From Winogradskyella sp. (GTDB taxonomy: Bacteria > Bacteroidota > Bacteroidia > Flavobacteriales > Flavobacteriaceae), in assembly GCF_016744625.1 (NCBI RefSeq), contig NZ_JADGDZ010000016.1:1-54755 (forward strand): a stretch of 54,755 nucleotides of DNA. The letters are read 5' to 3'. A program made the translations under genes and the position numbers. Positions within the stretch are counted from its first letter, which is position 1. Every line of letters begins with the position of its first letter. Positions 1-9,294 of this stretch are shown here, in pieces. The notes beneath the pieces were generated by a model that saw only the letters and a list, made by a program, of their open reading frames with translations, had not been told where the DNA came from and searched no databases.

Positions 1-2610
1 AACTGGTGGTGATACTAAATCATTTCCGTTTGCATTAGAATTAACATGGCGATCGTATTTAACATCTCCTGTAACTGTTCCATCTACTAATAAGCTAGAA
101 TACTCATTAGAATCTGAATTTAAAATAAAATCACCGTTATTAGTTATACCATTATTTACAGTAACTGTATTGGCTTTATTAACGTTTATTGTTGCACCAG
201 AATTAATTGTTAAGTTGTTAATATTAATATCTGAATTTACAGTATATGTTCCATCTTCAACTAAAACGTCCTTTGATGATGTTGAATTAGATGGAGCATT
301 AGGCGTCCATATATTACTACTATAAACAAGACCATCAAATAAGTTAATAGTATAGTCTTCAACTTCACCATAATTAAAAGAACCACATCCGTCTGCACTT
401 GGATTAGCATTATAACGCATTGAAACTCTCATTCTAGTATTACCTGTCGTTACAGTAACAGGTATATTAAATGTTGCACTTACAGAAGCGTTTTGAGTAG
501 GAGCTTGATTCATTACACGCTCGGCATTTGTAAAAATACCGTCTCCATTATAGTCTATCCAAACTCTATAACCTTCCGAAAAGGAGCCACCTGTCCATTC
601 TGGTGTCACTGTTATTGTATAACCTTCACCAACAATTAGAGTTGTAGAAATACTTGTAAAATCAGAATAAGATTGCCCTGTAGATGTATTATCTATTGTA
701 TTTAATTGTACTCTAGAAATAAACTCGTCAGAGAAATCATCGCCCTGTGAGGCACAGTAAGTAACAGAGGATGTAGTAAAATTAAAAGCTGTAGAATAAG
801 CAGACGTATTTGAATTACAAAGCGACCTTACCTCATATTCATAATCTGTACTTATACTTAATCCTGTTAGATCATACGAGTTTGTTGTTAAACCCGTTAC
901 ATCGGACCAAGGTGTTGTACCTACTTCTCTATATCTTAAATCAAAAGTTGACCCAGTTGACGTCCACCCTAAAGTAGCTGAAGCTGTACCTATAGAAGTT
1001 GCATTTAAGCTATTGGGTAATGAAGGTGTAATTGGAGTTAATAATACATCAGATAAAGTAACAGTGTTTCCATCACTTATTGATTGACTAGATACTGTTG
1101 CTGATTGGTAACATGGAGCCTCAAATAATAAGCTATAAGTACCTCCTTTTATAGGTCTATAATATGCGCCATGATTATCTGTAAATATTTCAGATCCATA
1201 AGCATCATGACTTACTACAGTCACTTTAACGTCTTCTATTGGATTACTTGTATTAGCATCTACCACTAAACCTCTAAACCCATAAGTTCCTTGAGTTAAA
1301 AAGTCTAATAAAGCATCTCTATTATAATACCAATAATCATCTAATGAGCTTTCCGCTAATATCTTAACATCAGAAAGTTCTATTGTCACCTCTCTACATT
1401 GTTGATAAAAATTCATATAATCTTGACGACCACCATAAACTCTATACCATTCAGCTCCGTGGGTTACACCAGGACTCTGTGAATAGTTATGAGCATGTGC
1501 TCCACCAGGATTATCCCAATCATCATCATCAGTCATATATGATGCCTTATTATTATATGAAGGTGTTGATGTATTACCAGCATTAGCATCTGTTTGACAG
1601 TGCGTAGCGTATTCTACACCAATATGTTCAAACCAATCATTATCTGAATGTATATATTCCTCAGCATAAGCATTATCAAATGGGTAGTTAACCAGTTCTG
1701 TACCTCCATGAAAATTTGCAGATATTACAAAATCATTAGCATCTGCCAATGCCATAAATGCTAGAGTTTCTGTTTGATAAACTTGACCATCGTCATGTGG
1801 TCCAGCAACGTTGTCTGGATAGTTTCTGTTTAAATCTATATTATTACCATTTCCTCTTCGTGCTTGTGTAACTGATGTATTTCCTGAACTATTATGATAC
1901 GTTCCATCTGGATTAGCGCTAGGGTTTATCCAGATTTCAGCATTTTCAACTAAATTTTTAATCCTTGCATGATCTGCATGACCAGTATTACTATAAACTG
2001 TTAAAATGTAGTCTATTAAAGTTAACATCATTGGATAACCTGCTATTTCATCTCCATGCATAGAAGACGTTAACATTAATTTAGGCTCTTGCTCATCAGT
2101 AGATACATTATCTGAAATCTTTACAAATAATAACTCTTTATCTCCTTGACCAGTTGCCCCTATACTAATTTTTTCAACTAACGTAGGATAATCGTTTTCA
2201 AAATCTTGCATTTGTTGCGCATATTCTGCATATGTTGGATAAGACGTTACTGGAAAAGTTAATGTGGCAGCACTAGATCTATTTGCTAATGGCCTTACAT
2301 CATAAATTAAATTCTCATCAACTTCGTTTTCATTCTTAGGAACTTGATATGCTATATTTTGGGATTCAAATTGTCTAAATTGAGTTGTATTTGCCCATGC
2401 CTTTACCGTCTTTGTACTTGGGTTATAATTTACCAAAGACATATCTTGGGTAAGGGCCTCTACATCTATATCATTTTCAACTTGAAATGTAAAGGTTAAT
2501 TCCCCTTTAGTATTAAGATAGTTTTCAGCCTTTTGTTTTTCAGTATTCTGTGCATACGCAGTAAATACAAATAATAGAATAGCGATTAAGGTTAAAGTAA
2601 TTTTTTTCAT
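1..2610 (-). CDS. Secreted M14 zinc carboxypeptidase, multidomain, partial (C-terminus beyond window)
   Basis: I translated the open frame from ATG at 2610; it stays open for 870 codons to the window edge, so the C-terminus is missing. Residues 1-20 form a signal peptide ending AYAQ. A peptidase M14 domain follows: zinc ligands H185 and E188 in SSMHGDEIAG, the substrate-binding motif NNIDLNRNYPD, third zinc ligand H301 in NFHGGTEL and catalytic E411 in VTIELSD. Next come a carboxypeptidase-D-like transthyretin fold (from about YGFRGLVVDA), a fibronectin type III-like segment and a GEVED domain (GEVED at 748-752). The last visible part resembles the beta-rich segment that precedes T9SS sorting tails, so I infer export by the type IX system. 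It should release C-terminal residues from peptides at the cell surface. It is transcribed divergently from the peptide-type ABC ATPase. Confidence 0.9.
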   Translation of the reverse strand, partial: MKKITLTLIAILLFVFTAYAQNTEKQKAENYLNTKGELTFTFQVENDIDVEALTQDMSLVNYNPSTKTVKAWANTTQFRQFESQNIAYQVPKNENEVDENLIYDVRPLANRSSAATLTFPVTSYPTYAEYAQQMQDFENDYPTLVEKISIGATGQGDKELLFVKISDNVSTDEQEPKLMLTSSMHGDEIAGYPMMLTLIDYILTVYSNTGHADHARIKNLVENAEIWINPSANPDGTYHNSSGNTSVTQARRGNGNNIDLNRNYPDNVAGPHDDGQVYQTETLAFMALADANDFVISANFHGGTELVNYPFDNAYAEEYIHSDNDWFEHIGVEYATHCQTDANAGNTSTPSYNNKASYMTDDDDWDNPGGAHAHNYSQSPGVTHGAEWYRVYGGRQDYMNFYQQCREVTIELSDVKILAESSLDDYWYYNRDALLDFLTQGTYGFRGLVVDANTSNPIEDVKVTVVSHDAYGSEIFTDNHGAYYRPIKGGTYSLLFEAPCYQSATVSSQSISDGNTVTLSDVLLTPITPSLPNSLNATSIGTASATLGWTSTGSTFDLRYREVGTTPWSDVTGLTTNSYDLTGLSISTDYEYEVRSLCNSNTSAYSTAFNFTTSSVTYCASQGDDFSDEFISRVQLNTIDNTSTGQSYSDFTSISTTLIVGEGYTITVTPEWTGGSFSEGYRVWIDYNGDGIFTNAERVMNQAPTQNASVSATFNIPVTVTTGNTRMRVSMRYNANPSADGCGSFNYGEVEDYTINLFDGLVYSSNIWTPNAPSNSTSSKDVLVEDGTYTVNSDININNLTINSGATINVNKANTVTVNNGITNNGDFILNSDSNEYSSLLVDGTVTGDVKYDRHVNSNANGNDLVSPPV

Positions 2611-2834
2611 CAGTTTGGGGTTTCAATGAATTTTGTTAGGCTGCTAATATATTGCAAAAATTTATAAAATATAGACAAAGCGTAAATAAAATCGACGAAA
2701 TGCGTAATGATTTTTGTGTATAATATATAAATTACTCATTATCAATACATTAAAAATACTTATCTACATACATATTTTAACAGAAATGAGAGTATTGCAT
2801 CATATTTGATCCTCTATTTTAATTATTTTTACAT

Positions 2835-4526
2835 ATGCTAAATAAAAACTTGCTTGGAGTCAAAAACCTTTCTATTTCATTTTTTAATGAAAAGACAGAA
2901 AACCAAATTATTAAGTCTATATCATATGAAATCAAATCCAATGAAATTATAGCCGTTGTCGGAGAGTCTGGTTCAGGTAAATCTATATCTTCTTTAGCAT
3001 TAATGGGTTTGCTTCCAAAAGGTATTTCTAAAATTACATCTGGTTCGATTGTATTTAATAATTTAAATCTCACTGAATTTTCCGAAAAGGAATTTCAAAC
3101 AATAAGAGGGAAAGATATCGCTATGATTTTTCAAGAACCTATGAGTTCTTTAAACCCATCTATGCGCTGTGGTAAACAGGTTGAAGAAATTTTAAAACAA
3201 CATTCAAATCTATCGAAATCTGAAATTAATGCTGAAGTCTTAAACTTATTTGAAAAAGTAAAGCTTCCCAACCCAAATAGAATAGCAAAAGCCTATCCTC
3301 ACGAAATTTCTGGCGGACAAAAACAACGTGTTATGATTGCTATGGCAATTGCTTGCAAACCTAAACTATTGATTGCAGATGAGCCAACTACAGCTTTAGA
3401 CGTTACAGTTCAAAAAGATATCTTAGAACTCCTTAAAGAGATTCAGAAAGAAACAAAAATGAGCGTTTTATTTATTTCACATGACTTATCCTTAGTTTCG
3501 GAATTAGCTGATAAGGTCATGGTAATGTATAAAGGGGAAATTGTTGAACAAGGTTCAACCAAATCAACATTTAACAACGCAAAACATAATTATACTAAAG
3601 CCTTAATTGGAGCTAGGCCATCAACAGAGTTTAGATTAAAGCAGTTGCCTACAATTTCAGATTTTATGTCTAATACTATTAATAAAGCAATAGTATCTGA
3701 TAGTAATAGAAAAGAAAATCATAAAGAACTTTATAATCAAGAACCTTTATTAGAAGTTATTGATCTAGAAAAGACTTACCTCTCTAGGACAGGTTGGTTT
3801 TCAAAAGATGAACCTTTTAAAGCAGTTGATGGCGTAAGTTTTAAAATATATCCTGGTGAAACTGTTGGTCTAGTCGGAGAATCTGGTTGTGGAAAATCTA
3901 CTTTAGGAAATGCAATACTCCAATTAGATAAAGCAACGAGTGGTAGTATTAAATATAAAGGTAATTCTATTACCAATTTAAAACAAAATGAACTGCGAGA
4001 ATTACGAAAAGATATTCAAATTATTTTCCAAGATCCTTTTGCTTCACTAAACCCAAGACTTACTATTGGCAATGCTATATTAGAACCAATGAAAGTTCAT
4101 AATATTGGTAATTCTGATGATGAGCGTAAAGAAAAAGTATTGACCATTTTAGATAAGGTTGGCCTAAATACCTCTTATTATGATAGATATCCTCATGAAT
4201 TTTCTGGAGGACAAAGACAGCGAATTGGTATTGCAAGAACCATCGCATTAGAACCTCAACTTATTGTTTGTGATGAATCCGTTTCTGCTCTAGATATTTC
4301 TGTCCAAGCTCAAGTTCTAAATCTGCTAAATAGTTTAAAAGAACAATTTAGTTTTACATACCTATTTATTTCACACGATTTAGCCGTTGTGAAATATATG
4401 GCAGATCAATTGATTGTTATGAATAAAGGGAAAATTGAGGAAATTGGTGATGCTGATAAAATATACGAATCACCAGAAAGAGAATATACCAAAAAATTAA
4501 TTCATGCTATTCCAAAAGGGTTATAG
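2835..4526 (+). CDS. Fused double-ATPase ABC protein, dipeptide/oligopeptide (DppDF/GsiA/YejF) type
   Basis: The 563-residue protein carries two complete nucleotide-binding domains. The first has Walker A GESGSGKS at 43-50, signature SGGQKQR and Walker B LLIADEPTTALD. The second has Walker A GESGCGKS near 348, signature SGGQRQR near 457 and Walker B LIVCDESVSALD, with Ser where Pro is usual. The tandem layout is that of cytoplasmic ATPases energising import of di- or oligopeptides or related solutes. No permease or binding-protein gene lies beside it, so the partners must be elsewhere or the assignment to peptides is only by family. The gene appears monocistronic: the next gene is convergent after a 349-bp gap. 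Confidence 0.9.
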   Translation: MLNKNLLGVKNLSISFFNEKTENQIIKSISYEIKSNEIIAVVGESGSGKSISSLALMGLLPKGISKITSGSIVFNNLNLTEFSEKEFQTIRGKDIAMIFQEPMSSLNPSMRCGKQVEEILKQHSNLSKSEINAEVLNLFEKVKLPNPNRIAKAYPHEISGGQKQRVMIAMAIACKPKLLIADEPTTALDVTVQKDILELLKEIQKETKMSVLFISHDLSLVSELADKVMVMYKGEIVEQGSTKSTFNNAKHNYTKALIGARPSTEFRLKQLPTISDFMSNTINKAIVSDSNRKENHKELYNQEPLLEVIDLEKTYLSRTGWFSKDEPFKAVDGVSFKIYPGETVGLVGESGCGKSTLGNAILQLDKATSGSIKYKGNSITNLKQNELRELRKDIQIIFQDPFASLNPRLTIGNAILEPMKVHNIGNSDDERKEKVLTILDKVGLNTSYYDRYPHEFSGGQRQRIGIARTIALEPQLIVCDESVSALDISVQAQVLNLLNSLKEQFSFTYLFISHDLAVVKYMADQLIVMNKGKIEEIGDADKIYESPEREYTKKLIHAIPKGL

Positions 4527-4623
4527 CATGAATATTTTCTTAGTTAATTCTAAAACACCTGAAATTACTTTCGCGGTATTTTTCAAATTTGAAAACAAAA
4601 CATTTTCATTTAAAGTAGGTTCT

Positions 4624-4705
4624 GGTAGATTTGGTTGAGTTTTCATAATTAGTAATTTAAGGTAGATTTGGGGCAAAAAGAATTTTAAGTTTATGGTAAA
4701 TTTGG
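4624..4705. repeat. Three imperfect direct repeats in a 349-bp gene-free stretch
   Basis: The gap 4527-4875 contains no credible gene. GGTAGATTTGG occurs at 4624-4634 and 4661-4671, and GGTAAATTTGG at 4695-4705, spaced 37 and 34 bp. The rest is AT-rich with nothing recognisable except the terminator at its right end. The function is unknown; decay of an old element is one possibility. Confidence 0.4.
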
Positions 4706-4826
4706 TTTAATAGACTTGGGACTGCTAATATGTAACATCTTTTAGATTAATCTGTTTAAACACGTTAAAATTCGATGAAATGCATTTTTATTTAACATTT
4801 ATACATTTTATTAGAGATTTACCCTA

Positions 4827-4852
4827 CAAAAAACCGCTAAAGACATAGCGGT
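4827..4852 (-). terminator. Rho-independent terminator of scoAB
   Basis: ACCGCTA (minus sense) pairs with TAGCGGT across a six-base loop (arms 4846-4852 and 4833-4839), followed on the minus strand by a T-run. It lies 23 bp beyond the scoB stop. Confidence 0.85.
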
Positions 4853-4875
4853 AAAACTTAGTTGGTTTTAAAAAA

Positions 4876-5529
4876 TTATAATTTCATTTCTGGAATATCT
4901 CCATCAATAATTAAATGACCTTCAGTCGCATTTTGAATGTCTTCAACAGAAACTCCTGGTGCGCGTTCTAATAATTTAAATCCTTTTTGTGCTACCTCTA
5001 AAACCGCCATGTTTGTTACAATTTTCTTTACACAAGCAACTCCTGTGAGAGGTAATGAACACGATTTCAACAACTTAGATGCTCCTGCTCTATTAGTATG
5101 CATCATGGCTACAATAATATTTTCTGCACTAGCTACTAAATCCATAGCTCCACCCATTCCTTTAACCATTTTTCCAGGGATTTTCCAATTAGCTATATCG
5201 CCATTTTCTGACACCTCCATTGCTCCAAGTATCGTTAAATCAACATGTTGTCCTCTTATCATTGAAAAACTTGTTGCCGAATCAAAGAAACTTGCTCCTG
5301 GTAATGTTGTTATAGTTTGTTTTCCTGCATTAATAATATCTGCATCTTCATCTCCTTCAAAGGGAAATGGTCCCATACCTAATACTCCATTTTCACTTTG
5401 AAATTCTACTTCGATATCGTCTCTTACAAAATTGGCAACCAAAGTCGGAATTCCAATTCCTAAGTTAACATAGTAACCGTCTTTAACTTCTTTTGCTATT
5501 CGCTTTGCTATTCCGTTTTTATCTAACAT
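4876..5529 (-). CDS. scoB: 3-oxoacid CoA-transferase, subunit B
   Basis: A 217-residue family I CoA-transferase beta subunit. The SENG motif at 45-48 supplies the catalytic glutamate (E46), which forms the glutamyl-CoA thioester intermediate. The N-terminus NLGIGIPTLV and the GGAMDLV segment are family hallmarks. With ScoA it would move CoA from succinyl-CoA to acetoacetate or a similar 3-oxoacid in the cytoplasm. It is the second gene of the scoA-scoB pair; a palindromic repeat element occupies the 91-bp spacer between them. Substrate choice cannot be read from sequence alone. Confidence 0.93.
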   Translation of the reverse strand: MLDKNGIAKRIAKEVKDGYYVNLGIGIPTLVANFVRDDIEVEFQSENGVLGMGPFPFEGDEDADIINAGKQTITTLPGASFFDSATSFSMIRGQHVDLTILGAMEVSENGDIANWKIPGKMVKGMGGAMDLVASAENIIVAMMHTNRAGASKLLKSCSLPLTGVACVKKIVTNMAVLEVAQKGFKLLERAPGVSVEDIQNATEGHLIIDGDIPEMKL

Positions 5530-5536
5530 GTTTTTC

Positions 5537-5616
5537 TGTCATTCCTGCGAAGACAGGAATCTTTTTAAATGAAACTTTATTCTTACTGATCGATTCCTGC
5601 TTGCACAGGAATGACA
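5537..5616. repeat. 80-bp palindromic REP/MITE-like element between scoA and scoB
   Basis: Two outer arms, TGTCATTCCTG... at 5537-5562 and its near inverse ...CAGGAATGACA at 5592-5616, each contain an internal ATTCCTG/CAGGAAT palindrome and flank about 29 bp of AT-rich DNA. A degraded copy of the same layout lies at 23517-23594 and a single arm at 19697-19724. Confidence 0.75.
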
Positions 5617-5620
5617 AGCC

Positions 5621-6325
5621 TTAATTATTTCTCTGCCTAACTGTTCTCTGTTCAATTCGTTTTTCAAAATGATCTCCTTGAAATATACGTTGCACAAAAA
5701 TACCGGGTATGTGTATTTGGTTTGGATCTAATTCACCTACAGGAACTAATTCTTCAACCTCAGCAACAGTAATTTTTGCTGCTCCACACATGTTAGGATT
5801 AAAGTTACGTGCTGTTCCTTTAAAGATTAGATTTCCTGCAGCATCACCTTTCCATGCTTTAATAAATCCGAAATCAGCATCAAAAGCATGTTCTAAAACA
5901 TACATTTTACCATCAAAATCTCTGGTTTCTTTACCTTCTGCTACTTCTGTTCCGTAACCAGCTGGTGTATAAAACGCTGGAAAACCTGCTTGAGCAGCTC
6001 TAGCACGTTCAGCCAATGTTCCTTGTGGAATTAATTCCACATCTAACTCACCTGAAAGCATTTGACGTTCAAACTCATCATTCTCACCAACGTAAGACGA
6101 AATCATTTTTTTAATTTGCTTTTGCTGTAACAATAGACCCAAACCAAAATCATCTACACCTGCATTATTAGAAATACAGGTTAAATCTTTTACGTTAAGT
6201 TTTACCAATTCTGCTATGGCATTTTCAGGTATTCCTGAAAGTCCAAAACCACCAAACATAAACGTCATGCTATTACTAACACCTCGCAATGCTTCAACAA
6301 CATTGGCTACTTCTTTATTAATCAT
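5621..6325 (-). CDS. scoA: 3-oxoacid CoA-transferase, subunit A
   Basis: A 234-residue alpha subunit of family I CoA-transferase, with the CoA-binding glycine-rich motif [13 protein letters not shown] near residue 26 and the conserved [13 protein letters not shown] segment. It pairs with ScoB encoded downstream. Gene order A then B and lengths (234 and 217 residues) match the bacterial two-subunit succinyl-CoA:3-ketoacid transferases used in ketone-body and 3-oxoacid catabolism. A -7 box lies at 6355-6362. The C-terminus is short and basic (QRTVRQRNN), close to the start of the repeat element. Confidence 0.93.
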   Translation of the reverse strand: MINKEVANVVEALRGVSNSMTFMFGGFGLSGIPENAIAELVKLNVKDLTCISNNAGVDDFGLGLLLQQKQIKKMISSYVGENDEFERQMLSGELDVELIPQGTLAERARAAQAGFPAFYTPAGYGTEVAEGKETRDFDGKMYVLEHAFDADFGFIKAWKGDAAGNLIFKGTARNFNPNMCGAAKITVAEVEELVPVGELDPNQIHIPGIFVQRIFQGDHFEKRIEQRTVRQRNN

Positions 6326-6354
6326 AAATTGAAAAATTTAGCTTCTTAAAAATA

Positions 6355-6362
6355 CAAAACTA
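6355..6362 (-). promoter_or_regulatory. Bacteroidetes -7 box for scoAB
   Basis: TAGTTTTG on the minus strand fits TAnnTTTG, 30 bp upstream of the scoA ATG. Confidence 0.55.
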
Positions 6363-6406
6363 CGGCTAGATTTAGTGTTAAAATCTAACTAAAAATAAAT
6401 GCAATA

Positions 6407-8782
6407 TTAAGGTAAAGGCATAAAATCTACATCTACATCCTCATCTTCAGTGGTCTCAGAATTACTACCTATATCACCTTCGTCTACAGCCGTGCAATCT
6501 ACATTGATATTAAGTTGAGATGGTTTTTCAAATTTATCAGTAGATACATTAAGTGTTTCATCGGCATAACAAGATTTCATATACAATCCCCAAATTGGCA
6601 ATGCCATAGAAGCACCTTGGCCATAATGAATTGATTTAAAATGAGCAGCTCTATCTTCTGCTCCTACCCAAACACCAGTTACTAAATTTGGTACCATACC
6701 CATAAACCAACCATCACTTTGGTTTTGTGTAGTCCCTGTTTTACCTGCAATTGGGTTTTTAAGCTCATAAGGGTAGCCAGTCATAACTTCTTTATAAACA
6801 GCTGACTTCTTTAACCATTCAGAATTATGCCTAAGTCGTTTACCAGAACCAGCATTCGTTACACCTTCCATAAGATTCAAGGTAACATAAGCCACTTCCT
6901 CACTCAATACATCTTTACTTTCTGGGGCAAATTGATATAGCACTGTACCATTTTTATCTTCGATACGAGTGACCATTACAGGCTTATTATAAACTCCTTT
7001 ATTGGCAAATGTAGAATAGGCAGCTACCATCTCGTAAACACTAATATCAGGTGTCCCTAATGCAATTGCTGGTACTGGTAAAATATCTGCTGTTATCCCT
7101 AATTTTTTTGCCATCTCAACAACAGGTTGTGGCCCGATTTCGTTCATTAATCGTGCAGTAACAGTATTTGTAGAACTTGCCAATGCATCCTTAAGAGTTT
7201 GAATCCCTGAATAATTTCCATCAGAATTCTTAACAGTCCAAGCCTCAGGATTTCCAAATTTATTAGCTTCAATAGTTATTGGAGATCTCGGAAATGAATC
7301 GCAAGGAGATAGTTGTAATTGATCTATCGCTGTAGAATAAACAAAAGGCTTAAATGTAGAACCAACTTGGCGCTTTCCTTGTTTTACCATATCGTACTGA
7401 AAATGCTTATAATCCATACCACCAACCCATGCTTTAACATGACCAGTAATTGGGTCCATTGACATCATACCTGTACGCATAAATGATTTGTAATAACGCA
7501 TCGAGTCAATTGGTTTCATTATCGTATCTACTTCACCAGCTTTCCCATTTATCCATTTAAAAACTCGCATTTCTACTGACTTTTCAAATGAGGCTCTAAT
7601 CTGCTTATCAGATTTTCCTTGGTTTTTGAGTATTCTCCAACGCTCACCACGTTTCATTCCATCATTCATCAGTTTGGTGATTTCAGATTGATCTAACTCT
7701 AAAAATGGAGCTGTTTTGTTTCGCTTTGGTGTGTTTTGATTATCAAATTCGGCTTGAAGTCTTGGCATATGTTGTGCAACTGCATCTTCTGCATATTTTT
7801 GCATTCGCGAATCTATCGTTGTGAAAACTTTTAATCCATCACTATACAAATCGTATTTGCTACCATCTGGTTTTCTATTGTTTTTGTCATTCGCCCAATC
7901 TTTCATAAAACCTCTTAAGTATTCTCTGAAATAGGTTGCAATTCCTTCTTTATGGGTTTCTGGCGAGAAATTTAAATCTAGCTCAGTTTTTTGAAGAGAA
8001 TCTTTAACAGATTCCGTTATATATCCATACTTCATCATCTGATATAGAACAACATTACGCCTATTTTTAACTCCAACTGGGTTTCTTGATGGTATAGGAT
8101 TATATAAAGATGAATTCTTAAACATTCCAACCAACATAGCAGATTCTTTTAAATCTAACTCCATTGGCTCTTTGTTAAAATAAATTCTTGATGCGGAACG
8201 AATACCATCACCATTATTACCAAAGTCATAAATATTAAAATACATGGCAATAATCTCTTCTTTTGTATATTGACGCTCCAATCTTATAGCTATAACCCAT
8301 TCTTTTATTTTTTGAGTTATTGCTTCAAACTTATTATTAGATCTAATTCCTACAAATAACTGTCTCGAAACCTGCTGAGATATTGTACTAGCTCCTCCAC
8401 TTCCCCCTAAGCTAGAAATAGCTCTTAATGTTCCTCTGGCATCGATACCAGAATGCTCATAATGACGTACATCTTCTGTTGCTATTAAGGCGTCTACTAA
8501 ATTCTTTGGTAAATCCTCAAAACCGATGGGTGTTCTGTTGTCATTAAAATAAAACTTTCCAAGGGTTTTAGCATCTGTAGAAATAATTTCTGTTGCTAAA
8601 TTGGTTTCAGGATTTTCCAATCTTGTATGGTCTGGCATTTCGCCTAATGCTCCCCAAGATGCTAACAAGAATAATAAAATCACTGCTAAGATACCACCTG
8701 CAAATGCCATCCAAAACCAACGAATGTATTTTGAAAAATCTAATGTTTCTGCTTTAGATTGTGTTGCTTTCTTCTTTGCCAT
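6407..8782 (-). CDS. Penicillin-binding protein 1A, bifunctional glycosyltransferase/transpeptidase
   Basis: A 791-residue class A PBP. A short cytoplasmic tail is followed by a membrane anchor at about 22-45. The GT51 domain carries the catalytic glutamate E103 in ATEDVRHYEHSG. The transpeptidase domain has the nucleophile S475 in STFK, the STN motif at 537-539 and KTG at 681-683. It polymerises lipid II into glycan strands and cross-links the peptides in the periplasm. The C-terminal tail is very acidic (DEGDIGSN...EDEDVDVDF). It follows gldH by 5 bp and is the last gene of ricT-gldH-pbp1A. Confidence 0.95.
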   Translation of the reverse strand: MAKKKATQSKAETLDFSKYIRWFWMAFAGGILAVILLFLLASWGALGEMPDHTRLENPETNLATEIISTDAKTLGKFYFNDNRTPIGFEDLPKNLVDALIATEDVRHYEHSGIDARGTLRAISSLGGSGGASTISQQVSRQLFVGIRSNNKFEAITQKIKEWVIAIRLERQYTKEEIIAMYFNIYDFGNNGDGIRSASRIYFNKEPMELDLKESAMLVGMFKNSSLYNPIPSRNPVGVKNRRNVVLYQMMKYGYITESVKDSLQKTELDLNFSPETHKEGIATYFREYLRGFMKDWANDKNNRKPDGSKYDLYSDGLKVFTTIDSRMQKYAEDAVAQHMPRLQAEFDNQNTPKRNKTAPFLELDQSEITKLMNDGMKRGERWRILKNQGKSDKQIRASFEKSVEMRVFKWINGKAGEVDTIMKPIDSMRYYKSFMRTGMMSMDPITGHVKAWVGGMDYKHFQYDMVKQGKRQVGSTFKPFVYSTAIDQLQLSPCDSFPRSPITIEANKFGNPEAWTVKNSDGNYSGIQTLKDALASSTNTVTARLMNEIGPQPVVEMAKKLGITADILPVPAIALGTPDISVYEMVAAYSTFANKGVYNKPVMVTRIEDKNGTVLYQFAPESKDVLSEEVAYVTLNLMEGVTNAGSGKRLRHNSEWLKKSAVYKEVMTGYPYELKNPIAGKTGTTQNQSDGWFMGMVPNLVTGVWVGAEDRAAHFKSIHYGQGASMALPIWGLYMKSCYADETLNVSTDKFEKPSQLNINVDCTAVDEGDIGSNSETTEDEDVDVDFMPLP

Positions 8783-8787
8783 AATTA

Positions 8788-9294
8788 CTACTTTTGAGCC
8801 TGTTCTACTCTAAAACCTATATCTGTTATTCCTTCTAAATTCATAATACCATTGACGTCTCCGTTGTTTCTCATCGCATGCTGTATGATGACTGTGTAAT
8901 CTCCTTCCTCTTCAAATTGAAAAGGTGCTTTAAATCCTCTAAACCAAAGTTTATTTTCTTTAATATCCGAAAACCCTGTTCCTAGAAGCTCACCATTTGG
9001 TGCTGCCATTTTGTATTCTAAAGTGTCTTTAACTGCTTTTCCGTTGGGATAATTCAACTCGACAATAAGAAATAAATTACTAAACTGATAATCGTTAGTA
9101 TTTCTTAACTGCACATACAAATCGTAATTCTTTAAGGTATCTGGTGCTTTAAAATTAAAACTAGCAATAGAATCTTTGTTCCATTGATCTGGTACTGATT
9201 TATAAACATCGTAAACCGATTTTGAGTCACAACTTGTGATTAAAAAACAAAAGATAACTGCTAGAAACAGTAACCTACTAGTTCTTTTCTGCAT
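8788..9294 (-). CDS. gldH: Gliding motility lipoprotein GldH
   Basis: A 168-residue lipoprotein: hydrophobic signal with lipobox ITSC (C22), then the conserved GldH body including SVYDVYKSVPDQWNKD and IQHAMRNNGDVNGIMN. In flavobacteria GldH is one of the envelope lipoproteins required for gliding; its exact mechanical role is not settled. Its start overlaps the 3' end of ricT by 17 bp and it ends 5 bp before the PBP1A gene, so the three are probably cotranscribed. Assignment rests on sequence resemblance plus this flavobacterial gene order. Confidence 0.88.
   Translation of the reverse strand: MQKRTSRLLFLAVIFCFLITSCDSKSVYDVYKSVPDQWNKDSIASFNFKAPDTLKNYDLYVQLRNTNDYQFSNLFLIVELNYPNGKAVKDTLEYKMAAPNGELLGTGFSDIKENKLWFRGFKAPFQFEEEGDYTVIIQHAMRNNGDVNGIMNLEGITDIGFRVEQAQK

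Noticed and set aside
1383..1586. 67-codon plus-strand frame with many His and Tyr
   Set aside because: Antisense to the M14 carboxypeptidase; the His/Tyr bias is the reverse complement of its Asp/Asn-rich segment.
4937..5401. 154-codon open frame opposite scoB
   Set aside because: Antisense to a clear CoA-transferase subunit and lacking any recognisable motif or promoter.
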